DNA of 64,000 bases. Source: Candidatus Dependentiae bacterium (GTDB lineage Bacteria > Babelota > Babeliae > Babelales > Vermiphilaceae). Position numbers and translations under genes: made by a program. Positions 26,897-35,368 of this stretch are shown here, piece by piece. Where the stretch lies: positions 34,408 to 98,407 of the forward strand of contig JBBDMI010000011.1 of the NCBI GenBank assembly GCA_040878395.1, given 5' to 3'. How positions within the stretch are numbered: position 1 is the stretch's first letter; each line of letters opens with the position of its first letter. The notes beneath the pieces were generated by a model. The model made no database searches. It had not been told where the DNA came from and worked only from the letters and a program-made list of their open reading frames with translations.

Positions 26897-28282
26897 ATGT
26901 ACACAAAAAAAGCTCATATTCATTTTATTGGCATCGGCGGCATTGGCATGAGTGGCATCGCCCATATTTTACGCCATCAAGGATATACAATTTCCGGATG
27001 TGATACAGATACACACAGAAAAAATATTGAATCACTCAAAAATATTGGTTGCTCTATTTATAAAGGAAACAATACGCAAAAATGCAACGATGATTCAATT
27101 GATATTTTGGTATATTCCTCTGCAATTTCAGTTCAGAATCCTGAAATTATCGCAGCACAAAAAAGGGACATTCCCACAATAAGTCGCGCACTGATGCTCG
27201 CAGAGTTGATGCGTACAAAATATAGCATAGCAATAGCAGGTTCACACGGCAAAACAACCACAACCTCTCTGGTGTCGCATATTCTTATTGAATCTCAATT
27301 TGATCCCACCGTTATTATTGGCGGTCATTTAATCAATATGAGCAGTAATGCGCGCATAGGTAATGGCGATTTTTTAGTCGCAGAAGCTGATGAAAGCGAT
27401 CGATCTTTTTTACATTTACAAGCAACATTGGCATTAGTTACCAATATTGACCTAGAGCATCTTGAAACATATGCTCATTTGCAAGACGTAAAAGAAACTT
27501 ATATACGCTTTTTAAATAATCTACCATTTTATGGCAAAGCATTTGTCTGCATTGACGATCCAAACATACAATCAATTTTGCCACTTCCCCATATTAAACT
27601 GATTAAATATGGCTTAAGTGAGCAAGCATCAGTATCAGCTAAAAATATTACATTGCATGATAATCACTCAACATTTACTGTTACACAAGATAATGAACCT
27701 CTTGGTCCGATTACCTTACATATGCCAGGAGAACATAATATCCTGAACTGTTTAGGTGCAATAGCCATCTGTAATGATATTGGCGTTCCATTTAATGCAA
27801 TTCAAAAAGCAATGCTCAATTTTAAAGGCATTGAGCGTAGATTTTGGTTTCGCGGTACTTATCAAGGAGCAGAGATCTTTGATGACTATGCTCATCACCC
27901 AAAAGAAGTATATCACACGCTTAAAGTTGCACGAAAACGCACCAAAAATAAACTAACCGTTATTTTTCAACCACATCGCTACTCACGCACCCATCATTTA
28001 TGGAATGACTTCTTAAACGTATTTTCAGACAACAGCATAGACCGTCTTATTATTACTGACATTTATGCCGCTAGTGAAACACCGATCAATGGAGTCAGCA
28101 GTAAGGAATTTGTGCAAGCCTTACAACGCATGAATCCAAGACTTACTATATCTTATGTTCCATATGATGATCAATTTAATCAATTACAACATGCACTTAA
28201 CGGTCAATTAGAACAAGATGATTTACTGCTTCTTCTCGGTGCAGGAAAATTGACCTACTTTCCTACAGTCATTTCATCTTGA
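26897..28282 (+). CDS. murC: UDP-N-acetylmuramate--L-alanine ligase
   Basis: Adds L-alanine to UDP-MurNAc, the first amino-acid step of peptidoglycan synthesis. The N-terminal Rossmann motif is GIGGIGMSGIA, the ATP-binding loop is AGSHGKTTTTSL (residues ~113-124), and the C-terminal domain holds DDYAHHPKEV and FQPHRYSRT. At 461 residues it is full length. No other mur or ddl gene is adjacent. Its presence suggests that the cell retains at least part of the peptidoglycan pathway. Confidence 0.97.
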   Translation: MYTKKAHIHFIGIGGIGMSGIAHILRHQGYTISGCDTDTHRKNIESLKNIGCSIYKGNNTQKCNDDSIDILVYSSAISVQNPEIIAAQKRDIPTISRALMLAELMRTKYSIAIAGSHGKTTTTSLVSHILIESQFDPTVIIGGHLINMSSNARIGNGDFLVAEADESDRSFLHLQATLALVTNIDLEHLETYAHLQDVKETYIRFLNNLPFYGKAFVCIDDPNIQSILPLPHIKLIKYGLSEQASVSAKNITLHDNHSTFTVTQDNEPLGPITLHMPGEHNILNCLGAIAICNDIGVPFNAIQKAMLNFKGIERRFWFRGTYQGAEIFDDYAHHPKEVYHTLKVARKRTKNKLTVIFQPHRYSRTHHLWNDFLNVFSDNSIDRLIITDIYAASETPINGVSSKEFVQALQRMNPRLTISYVPYDDQFNQLQHALNGQLEQDDLLLLLGAGKLTYFPTVISS

Positions 28283-28345
28283 TATCACTTCAAATCCTTT
28301 AATGCTCTTTCAGTCATACCTGTATCATGACTTTTAATTAATTTT

Positions 28346-28721
28346 TTATTCATCTTCTTCTACTTCTTGTTCTTTCATTTCCTCCTGTAACTTCTCTCTT
28401 TTCTCCTCTCTCATTTCTTCCTTTAACTTTGTTCTTTCTTCATCTAACCTTTTCACGTATTCTTTTTTTACATTCTTCCATCTCGTTTTTCATTCCGGAA
28501 AGCAGTTGTCCTAATTTGAAAACCACGCCCATCCCCTCTAAAAAAAGTTCCTGACCCTCCCTGTCCAAAACTTCGAACTTGATCATGCCTCACTGTTCTT
28601 CTTGTGTCCCCCACCCACTAGAAAATTCAGAACTGCTACCACTCGAATATACATCAGGATCAGCTGACCATACATTATATACATCCATCAACAAAACTAA
28701 GCACAATAATTTCTTATGCAT
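28346..28721 (-). pseudogene. Frameshifted remnant of a secreted-protein gene
   Basis: Reading the minus strand from the ATG at 28721, an AAGGAAG Shine-Dalgarno and a signal peptide (MHKKLLCLVLLMDVYNVWSA) are intact, and then a stop falls after about 43 codons. The coding sense continues in a second frame (VRHDQVRSFGQGGSGTFF, then RGDGRGFQIRTTAFRNEKRD). It continues in the third frame with a charged coiled coil (EYVKRLDEERTKLKEEM, later EVEEDE) to a stop at 28346. The shifts fall near a G5 run (about 28612) and an A7 run (about 28463). The ancestor would be about 125 residues. The bases on either side (28283-28345 and 28722-28921) hold nothing I can support. Confidence 0.6.
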
Positions 28722-28921
28722 AAAACTTCCTTAATTCCTATTTTATCTATAAATTATAAACATTTTTTTATTATTTCTATTTAAAAAAAACATATAAAAA
28801 ACCCTATATCCACAATTATTACAACTTAAACCGTTTAACCATTGCAATTAAATAATTTATATTTGTATATTTAAAAGTAGTTATATGTTAAAGATAAAAA
28901 ATAAGAAAAAAGGAAGTAGTA

Positions 28922-29323
28922 ATGAAGCGATTATTACTGATAGTATGCATATCATGTATAGCTATCCCCCTAGAAGCACGCAGTAGCACAATGAGAGGTC
29001 TATTTGGTGGTGCAGGTACCGGTGCATTAATCGGCGGTTTAGCCGGTGGTGGACGTGGCGCAGGCTATGGTGCATTAGCCGGCGGTGTTTTAGGAACAGC
29101 AATTGGGGCATCAAAAGATGCAAAAAGACGTCGTCGATATGAAAATGAATACTACCCAGAAGAATATTATGATGAAAGCCCAAATGGATACGAAAACGGT
29201 GCCTATGCAAATGGCACCTACTATGCACAACCACCGCATAAAAAAAGCGGCTATGCACGAAACGTTAATAGAAGAAACAACGGACGCAGATCGATCAATT
29301 CACATTCAGGTAGAAGATATTAA
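28922..29323 (+). CDS. Exported glycine-zipper protein
   Basis: The 133 residues begin with a signal peptide (MKRLLLIVCISCIAIPLEA) followed by a glycine zipper of GxxxG repeats (residues ~28-62: GGAGTGALIGGLAGG and GALAGGVLGTAIG). This is the pattern of small membrane or outer-membrane proteins with YMGG-like or Rick_17kDa-like helices. A basic RRRR and acidic Tyr-rich region follow, and the C-terminus is Arg/Asn-rich. The start has AAGGAAG. It pairs with the gene 33 bases downstream, likely co-transcribed. Exact function is unknown. Confidence 0.75.
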   Translation: MKRLLLIVCISCIAIPLEARSSTMRGLFGGAGTGALIGGLAGGGRGAGYGALAGGVLGTAIGASKDAKRRRRYENEYYPEEYYDESPNGYENGAYANGTYYAQPPHKKSGYARNVNRRNNGRRSINSHSGRRY

Positions 29324-29356
29324 ATTAAAATCAATATTTAAAACAAAGGAATACAT

Positions 29357-29665
29357 ATGAATACAAAATTAATAAGACTTTGCTTAACATTATGCTTAAG
29401 CTTTACATGCATAAGCTTGTCAGCAAATGCATATGACACAGGTGAACAAATTGGTGAAGGAATCGTTGAAGCACCGCTACAAGCTGCTAGTGGACTATTA
29501 GGCGTTGTTTCAGGTGCAGCAGAAGGAGCCGGCAGACGAACAGAAAGAGTACTGAATGAAACAAGATATCCACGTTATAATCAAGCAGCACCAATTGAAA
29601 AGACAACAATACAATACAAGCAAACAGTTAGACCAATCACAGTTAAACCGATCAATAATAACTAA
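29357..29665 (+). CDS. Small exported glycine-rich protein
   Basis: A 102-residue unrecognised protein with a signal peptide (MNTKLIRLCLTLCLSFTCISLSANA). The mature part starts YDTGEQIGEGIVEAP and has a small-residue-rich stretch (SGLLGVVSGAAEGAG) that could form a second, weaker glycine zipper, then a polar Arg/Thr/Gln tail. The AAAGGAA Shine-Dalgarno and the short gap tie it to the upstream glycine-zipper gene. Confidence 0.65.
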   Translation: MNTKLIRLCLTLCLSFTCISLSANAYDTGEQIGEGIVEAPLQAASGLLGVVSGAAEGAGRRTERVLNETRYPRYNQAAPIEKTTIQYKQTVRPITVKPINNN

Positions 29666-29680
29666 TCAATGAAAATACAA

Positions 29681-29703
29681 AAGGGAGCTTTTCAGCTCCC
29701 TTA
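29681..29703. terminator. Bidirectional terminator downstream of 29665
   Basis: A 9-base perfect inverted repeat (AAGGGAGCT, loop TTTC, AGCTCCCTT) with A-rich and T-rich flanks, between the convergent 29357 gene and the lipoprotein gene. Confidence 0.75.
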
Positions 29704-29709
29704 ATTTCT

Positions 29710-30222
29710 TTATGCAACCGATGCTACCGTTTTTTGCATTACGACAATATCAGATTTTTTTCGTGAATTGCTTGGTCTAATTGAAATAGCACATTGCTTG
29801 TGTGGTTTTTCAAATAACATAAGCCCTTCAATACTTTCTGTATTCCACCAACAATGCCATCCAAGAAGTTCCATCTGTTGTTTATAAAAAGCGATCAATT
29901 CATCTTGATGTTGCGATGTTGAATACCCGACTGTATATACATCAGCTTTTGCCTGACAATAGTTTTTTTTCTCTGTAGCATCAACCGGAATTGGAATATC
30001 AACTGTCCATACATAATCAAAATTTATTTCATCAAACTCAACCGCATCGACATCAATTTCTTTTTGATGCTGAACTGTTGTTGCTTGATACAATTGACTT
30101 CTTTTTGCTTCTTGCCCATGATACATAACCTCTGCATGAGATTGTTCGTCTTGTTCAACCTGCTTTGAACAGCCTGAAAGACAACTGAGCAGAAGCACCA
30201 ATGATAAAAATGGCACAACCAT
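29710..30222 (-). CDS. Putative lipoprotein of unknown function
   Basis: The 170-residue product begins with a lipoprotein signal (MVVPFLSLVLLLSCLSGC) whose lipobox LSGC would place the lipidated Cys at residue 18. The mature part includes YTVGYSTSQHQDELIAFYKQ and LGWHCWW, then LMLFEKPHKQCAISIRP. This looks like a compact alpha/beta domain, but I cannot name the family. It follows rplS by 24 bases on the same strand, so it may share the ffh-rplS transcript. Localisation to a membrane facing the periplasm is predicted. Confidence 0.7.
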   Translation of the reverse strand: MVVPFLSLVLLLSCLSGCSKQVEQDEQSHAEVMYHGQEAKRSQLYQATTVQHQKEIDVDAVEFDEINFDYVWTVDIPIPVDATEKKNYCQAKADVYTVGYSTSQHQDELIAFYKQQMELLGWHCWWNTESIEGLMLFEKPHKQCAISIRPSNSRKKSDIVVMQKTVASVA

Positions 30223-30246
30223 AAACTACTCGCTCTTATTTAAGAA

Positions 30247-30726
30247 TTACTCAGATTCCTTTTTTTCAACAACTTCTTCAGTTACTTTTGGCATAGACAT
30301 AGCAGCTTTACGAGCTTCTAACAATTGTTTTCGAGATGCTGCTTTTTGCTCACGTTGCTCACGTGTCATAACTTTTTCTTCAACTCGTGCAGCTTTACCA
30401 ATACGATCACGCATGTAGTACAGTTTTGCACGACAACATTTACCATATCTTATAAACTTAATTGAATCAATAAGTGGAGAATAAAATGGAAATATACGCT
30501 CAACAGCAACAGAGTTTGCACCGATTTTTCTTACGGTAAATGATGAAGATGCACCGTTTTTATTTATAGCAATAACATCACCTTCAAATATCTGTAAACG
30601 TTCCTTTGTGCCCTCTTTAATACGTAGAGAAACTGCAATTGCGTCTCCAACTTCAAAAGCTGGAAAATCGCGATCATATATACCCAATGAATTAATTGTT
30701 TCTTTGGTAAGTTGATTCGCTTTCAT
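30247..30726 (-). CDS. rplS: 50S ribosomal protein L19 with C-terminal tail
   Basis: bL19, at the 30S-50S interface. The core carries the [32 protein letters not shown] and [26 protein letters not shown] blocks (quoted in parts). At 159 residues it has about 40 residues beyond the usual end: a basic stretch then an acidic Glu-rich tail ending KKESE. It follows trmD as usual. Confidence 0.96.
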   Translation of the reverse strand: MKANQLTKETINSLGIYDRDFPAFEVGDAIAVSLRIKEGTKERLQIFEGDVIAINKNGASSSFTVRKIGANSVAVERIFPFYSPLIDSIKFIRYGKCCRAKLYYMRDRIGKAARVEEKVMTREQREQKAASRKQLLEARKAAMSMPKVTEEVVEKKESE

Positions 30727-30812
30727 GAAAATCCCTTAAAAATGGTAAAAATCCTAATATAAAGCTTTATCTTTTTACTATACTCTAAAAATGGCCTTTT
30801 TTCCAGCTGAAT

Positions 30813-32117
30813 TTATACATTTTTATTATGTATACCCAACCAGCGATCTAATACTATAGCTGCAGCAGAACGGACCGAAAGGTGATTATATGAAGAAAAA
30901 CCTTCAACAGGAGTCAATAAATAATCACAACGCCCTACAAACTCATCTGTGAGTCCTTTACCAGTACCAAATATCAGCAAAACAGGCCGATCATGTTGCC
31001 ACACTTTTTCTTGATCGAAGAATGTAATCGCTTTTCCCTGGTTCACAAGACGTGCAGAAGTCGCTACTAATAGCGGTTTTTTGCCCTCTTTTTGCTCGAT
31101 CTGATCAATCACTTTTTCAACCGAATCTGACAAATCAACATGTGCAATCGCTTTTTTTCGTTGTGCGTTATAATTACTGCCCACATCTGAGCCCCAAAAG
31201 CCCAAAAAGCGTTTCACAATTCTTTGTTGATCAGCAAGTGGCGTTAGCAACCAATATTTCTTAATGCCATATGTTTTACATGAGCGAGCAATATCATGAA
31301 TATCTAAAGACGTCACCGAAGTGGTTCCCGGTTGCTTGTCCTCACCAATAAGAACATTTGAATGGCACAACATTACATAATGTGACGGTAAATGTCGTTC
31401 AACTTCTTTTTTATCTTCAATCGTTTGTACCTGGTTTTGTACCCAAGTAAAATGTTTTTTTATCGATAGTTTAACCGCTTGCTCTTTACGCCAATCCTCA
31501 ATTGCTTGATGATTTCCTGAACGCACGACATCGGGCACACACATACCATTCCATTCGACAGGCTCAGTAAATGCCGGATAATCAACAAATGCACCGGTAA
31601 ACGAGTCTTGTTCTACAGAAAATTCTTTTGACACAACTCCCGGTATATAACGCAATAAACCTTCCAATAAAACCATAGCCGGGATATCACCACCCATCAA
31701 TACATAATTTCCAATGGAAATAGTCTCATCAGCATACATTTGTTCAACACGAGCATCCATTCCTTCATAACGAGCAGGCAACAACATAATATGTTTTTTT
31801 TCTTGAAAAATGCCGGCCAATTTTTTGAGCATTGGTTGATCAAGCATTTTACCTTGCGGTGAAAAAAATATGTTGTATGATGGACCAAATCGTGCGTGCG
31901 CTGAATCAATTGCTTTTTCTACCACATCAGGCTTAATGAGCATCCCCGGTCCCGGACCAAAGGTTGGTGCATCAATACGCTTTTTTGGTTCAACAAATGA
32001 AAAAAAAGACTCTAGATGAACATCTATAATCTTTTTTTCTTGTGCACGCTTAATCAAACTGGTTGACAAAAACGACTGATATAATTCAGGGAATACTGAA
32101 GCTATTGAAATATTCAT
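30813..32117 (-). CDS. trmD: tRNA (guanine-N1)-methyltransferase fused to a second RNA methyltransferase domain
   Basis: TrmD makes m1G37 in tRNAs and prevents frameshifting. Residues 1-~240 are TrmD: PARYEGMDARVEQ, GNYVLMGGDIPAM and PDVVRSGNHQAIEDWR, with the catalytic Asp retained in FVDYPAFTEP. The knot-region consensus GGGPGM reads GPGPGM. Residues ~245-434 form an extra SPOUT-like domain (SLDIHDIARSCKTYGI, LLIFGTGKGL, then YNHLSVRSAAAIVLDRWLG), resembling the Methyltrn_RNA_4 family often encoded next to trmD. The usual 240-residue TrmD lacks it. rimM is missing between khpA and this gene. Confidence 0.92.
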   Translation of the reverse strand: MNISIASVFPELYQSFLSTSLIKRAQEKKIIDVHLESFFSFVEPKKRIDAPTFGPGPGMLIKPDVVEKAIDSAHARFGPSYNIFFSPQGKMLDQPMLKKLAGIFQEKKHIMLLPARYEGMDARVEQMYADETISIGNYVLMGGDIPAMVLLEGLLRYIPGVVSKEFSVEQDSFTGAFVDYPAFTEPVEWNGMCVPDVVRSGNHQAIEDWRKEQAVKLSIKKHFTWVQNQVQTIEDKKEVERHLPSHYVMLCHSNVLIGEDKQPGTTSVTSLDIHDIARSCKTYGIKKYWLLTPLADQQRIVKRFLGFWGSDVGSNYNAQRKKAIAHVDLSDSVEKVIDQIEQKEGKKPLLVATSARLVNQGKAITFFDQEKVWQHDRPVLLIFGTGKGLTDEFVGRCDYLLTPVEGFSSYNHLSVRSAAAIVLDRWLGIHNKNV

Positions 32118-32122
32118 CAGTT

Positions 32123-32356
32123 TCAGCTATCAATTACTACATCAAGAAACGGCTCGTTTTCCGCTTTGAATAATGCAACTAATGAACGAATTGATTTAAT
32201 TGATTGGCCATCTTTGCCAATTACTTTTCCAATATCTTCATGGTCTACAATAATTTTTAATGCTCTTCCCTGCTCAGCATCTACTTCTTGAATTTGAACT
32301 TTTTCAGGATGAGCAACCAATTGTTTAACCAGATAAGTAACAGTGTCTTTTAACAT
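32123..32356 (-). CDS. khpA: KH-domain RNA-binding protein KhpA
   Basis: A 77-residue single KH domain protein with the GxxG loop in GKVIGKDGQSIKSIR. Homologues (YlqC/KhpA) bind RNA with KhpB and affect cell envelope growth. It sits between rpsP and trmD, the standard spot, and starts 20 bases after rpsP. Confidence 0.93.
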   Translation of the reverse strand: MLKDTVTYLVKQLVAHPEKVQIQEVDAEQGRALKIIVDHEDIGKVIGKDGQSIKSIRSLVALFKAENEPFLDVVIDS

Positions 32357-32375
32357 GATATTTTATACTTTTTGC

Positions 32376-32720
32376 TTACTCTTTGATTTCCGGTGTTTCT
32401 TCTTTGACAGCTGCTTCTTTTTTTACTGCTTTTTTAGGAGCAGCTTTTTTTACTACTTTTACGGTCGGCTTTGCAGCATCAGCTTTAAACTGGTTATAAA
32501 TCTTTTTCACTGAATCAGTTGGAACAGCACCCTGAGCAATACGACGCTCATAACCTTCTTGATCAAAACGAACTAGAGTACTTTTAAGGGCATCATATGT
32601 ACCTAAATCATCTAAAAAAGCACCATCACGTTTTTTACGTCCATCAACAGAAACTACACGATAAAAAGGGGCATGTTTTTTCCCAACACGGGATAAACGA
32701 ATTTTAACTGGCATATACAT
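32376..32720 (-). CDS. rpsP: 30S ribosomal protein S16 with C-terminal tail
   Basis: bS16, a small-subunit assembly protein. The core reads MPVKIRLSRVGKKHAPFYRV, DGAFLDDLGTYD, and AQGAVPTDSVKKIYNQF. The start may be at the second Met (MPVKIRL, base 32714). The 114 residues include about 30 extra C-terminal residues of a Lys/Ala-rich then Glu-rich tail, like the tail on L19 in the same operon. Confidence 0.95.
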   Translation of the reverse strand: MYMPVKIRLSRVGKKHAPFYRVVSVDGRKKRDGAFLDDLGTYDALKSTLVRFDQEGYERRIAQGAVPTDSVKKIYNQFKADAAKPTVKVVKKAAPKKAVKKEAAVKEETPEIKE

Positions 32721-32755
32721 CCTTGTATAAAAATAACATATTTTGCTTAGATTAT

Positions 32756-34075
32756 TTAAAAAAATCGCTGTCCGCGACCTAACTTGCTTAACAGTTTAAC
32801 ATATTGTTGACTTTGTTCAAAGCGCGAAAGTAAAAGATTTATATCTGAAACGGCAACTCCTGCACCCTTGGCTATTCGGTCTTTTCTTGAACTATTGAGT
32901 ATTTTAGGTGCTATACGCTCTTTTTTGGTCATAGATTTCATAATAGCTTTGAATAATTTCAGCTCTTTTTCACCCTGTTCCAGCTGTTGAGCAGAAATTT
33001 GCATATTCCCCATACCAGGCATATATTTCATTAAAGAACCCATCGAACCTAACTTACTCATCATTTCCATCTGTTTTGCAAAATCATCTAGGGTAAACTG
33101 ACCTTTCATCATAGCATTATACAATGAATCTTGATCTTCTTTTGCAATCTTTTTTTCCGCCTTTTCAGCCAAAGTAACCACATCGCCCATATCCAAAATA
33201 CGTCCTGCCATACGATCGGGTCTAAACAGTTCAATATCTTCTAATTTTTCACCAACACCTACAAAATGTATCGGCTTTTTCAGAGCATAACGAAATGAAA
33301 ACGCAGCACCACCACGCGTATCGCTATCCATCTTTGACAACATTGCATAATCAAACCCAACAGCTTGATCGAAAGCCTGTGCGACATTAAGAGACTCTTG
33401 TCCTGTCATTGCATCAAGCACTAAAAAATTATAGGTTGGTTCAACACACTGTTTAACTTCACGCAATTCATGCAACATATCATTATCAACATGCAAACGG
33501 CCTGCAGTATCCAAAAACAGATAATCAAAACGTTCTGATGTATAATGCCTTAGAATGTCTTGTGCCGCTTTTACCGGATCAGTTTCAGGTGAACGATAAA
33601 AAGAAGTATGGGCTTTTTGTGCTAATTGTTCAAGTTGATCAATTGCTGCAGGACGATAAAAATCAACTGAAGCTAAAAGAATTTTTTTATGTTTTTTATC
33701 TTGTTTAATCAAATGTGCCATTTTTGCAATTGAAGTGGTTTTGCCTGAGCCTTGCAGGCCCATAACCAAAATAATCGCCGATGCATTAAATGCAAAATCT
33801 TTGGCATCAGCATCACCCAAAAAATGCTTTAAACGATCATGAATTATCTTTATAAACTGATCACCCGGTTTGAGTGATTTGGTTACCTTTTGCCCAATCA
33901 CCTCTTTTTGCACATCATTGACAAACGACTGGACTAAATTATGTGGGACATCAGCCTCAAGTAAAGCATCTGTGATAACTGAAAGAGTATCTTTAATATT
34001 ATTTTCTGAAAGTTTACTGTTTTTATCAAATTTCTCGAATATGGAAGCAAACCGCTTAGATAGAAAATCAAACAT
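32756..34075 (-). CDS. ffh: Signal recognition particle protein Ffh
   Basis: SRP GTPase that targets membrane and exported proteins cotranslationally. The NG domain shows MGLQGSGKTTSIAKMA, DTAGRLHVD, and GVGEKLEDIELF. The Met-rich M domain (MMSKLGSMGSLMKYMPGMG, residues ~330-350) is complete, and the product is 439 residues. It is the first gene of the ffh-rpsP-khpA-trmD-rplS run and divergent to hflX. Confidence 0.97.
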   Translation of the reverse strand: MFDFLSKRFASIFEKFDKNSKLSENNIKDTLSVITDALLEADVPHNLVQSFVNDVQKEVIGQKVTKSLKPGDQFIKIIHDRLKHFLGDADAKDFAFNASAIILVMGLQGSGKTTSIAKMAHLIKQDKKHKKILLASVDFYRPAAIDQLEQLAQKAHTSFYRSPETDPVKAAQDILRHYTSERFDYLFLDTAGRLHVDNDMLHELREVKQCVEPTYNFLVLDAMTGQESLNVAQAFDQAVGFDYAMLSKMDSDTRGGAAFSFRYALKKPIHFVGVGEKLEDIELFRPDRMAGRILDMGDVVTLAEKAEKKIAKEDQDSLYNAMMKGQFTLDDFAKQMEMMSKLGSMGSLMKYMPGMGNMQISAQQLEQGEKELKLFKAIMKSMTKKERIAPKILNSSRKDRIAKGAGVAVSDINLLLSRFEQSQQYVKLLSKLGRGQRFF

Positions 34076-34185
34076 GAACTGCCTTTATTTTTTGCACTAT
34101 ACACTAATAATTGATAAAATTAGATTATATCATAAAAAGAAGCCAATTAAAACGTCAAATAAGGCGCATAGGTAAAAAAACAATT

Positions 34186-35307
34186 ATGGCTAAAAAACCT
34201 TTCTATCTCACTAAAGAATTCCCAAAAACAATGATTATAGGTGTCCACGCTCCTTATAATCGTACCCCTAACATTAATGCATATTTTGATGAATTTAAAA
34301 ATTTAGTAAAATCAAGCCGTGCACATTATGACACTGAACAGTATGTCAAAATACGCACAATCGACTCAGCATACTTCATTACTCGTGGTAAACTCGAAGA
34401 TTTAAGAAAGCATGCTGAAGAGCACAACATTGAAGAAGTTATCATTTCTGATGCTGTCACAGCCCAACAGCAACGCAATTTAGAAGGAGTCTTTGACTGT
34501 AAAGTCATCGATCGCACCGGCTTAATTTTGGAAATTTTTGAAAAAGCTGCACATTCTGCTGAGGGGAAAAAGCAGGTTGAAATTGCAAAGCTACAATTTC
34601 AAAAATCACGACTGACCGGCAAAGGCGTCTCCATGAGTCAGCAATCAAAGCAATCAAGTTCAGCCAGTGGATCACGCGGTCCGGGTGAAACCGCAAAAGA
34701 AAATGAACTTCGTTATATAAGAAATAGCATCTATACATTAAGAAAAGAGTTGGCACGCATTCAACGCACACGCATTGAACAACGTAAACGAAGATTAAGT
34801 TCAGGCCAACTGCAAATCGCTTTAATTGGTTACACCAATGCAGGAAAATCAACCATCCTGAATGCATTAGCAAAATCTGATGTTTTGGCAGAAGACAAAC
34901 TATTTGCAACCTTAGACACCACGACACGTGAATTATGGATTGAATCACAAAGAATCGGTCTTATTTCAGACACCGTTGGTTTTATTCAGCGACTTCCTCA
35001 TTTACTGATTGAAGCATTCAAATCTACACTAGCTGAACTGCAATATGCTGATCTGCTCTTACACGTTGTAGATCTTTCTGATGAAAACTGGCAAGAGGAT
35101 ATCAAAATTGTTCATGAAATCTTAGATGAACTCAATGTTCATAAAGAAATGCTCTATGTATTTAACAAAAAAGATAAAGTCGAAGATCTTGATGAACGGT
35201 TACCCTTATTAAAAAATTACTATCCACACGTAATCATTTCAAGTCTATCAAAAGATTCCATGAAACCGCTTACTGACTTTTTATCCAACTGGAAAAAACA
35301 ACAATAA
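34186..35307 (+). CDS. hflX: GTPase HflX
   Basis: Ribosome-splitting GTPase of the Obg-HflX superfamily. The N-terminal HflX domain (MIIGVHAPYNRT, and GPGETAKENELRYIRN linker) is followed by the G domain: GYTNAGKSTILNAL, DTVGFIQRLPHLLIEAFKSTL and NKKDKV. I start it at the ATG at 34186 (MAKKPFYL, 373 residues), preceded by a distant AGG; an ATG at 34111 would add 25 basic residues. A single gene divergent to ffh. Confidence 0.93.
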   Translation: MAKKPFYLTKEFPKTMIIGVHAPYNRTPNINAYFDEFKNLVKSSRAHYDTEQYVKIRTIDSAYFITRGKLEDLRKHAEEHNIEEVIISDAVTAQQQRNLEGVFDCKVIDRTGLILEIFEKAAHSAEGKKQVEIAKLQFQKSRLTGKGVSMSQQSKQSSSASGSRGPGETAKENELRYIRNSIYTLRKELARIQRTRIEQRKRRLSSGQLQIALIGYTNAGKSTILNALAKSDVLAEDKLFATLDTTTRELWIESQRIGLISDTVGFIQRLPHLLIEAFKSTLAELQYADLLLHVVDLSDENWQEDIKIVHEILDELNVHKEMLYVFNKKDKVEDLDERLPLLKNYYPHVIISSLSKDSMKPLTDFLSNWKKQQ

Positions 35308-35368
35308 TTGCAAAATTATAACAAAAACATATATGTTTCATATTGCATAACTCATAAGGAGTAACTAT

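Noticed and set aside
28962..29258. 98-codon frame antisense to the glycine-zipper gene
   Set aside because: His-rich composition is the mirror of Gly/Tyr codons on the other strand; the plus frame has a signal peptide and Shine-Dalgarno.
34505..34948. 147-codon frame antisense to hflX
   Set aside because: It covers the HflX GTPase motifs on the coding strand and has no recognisable domain or start signal of its own.
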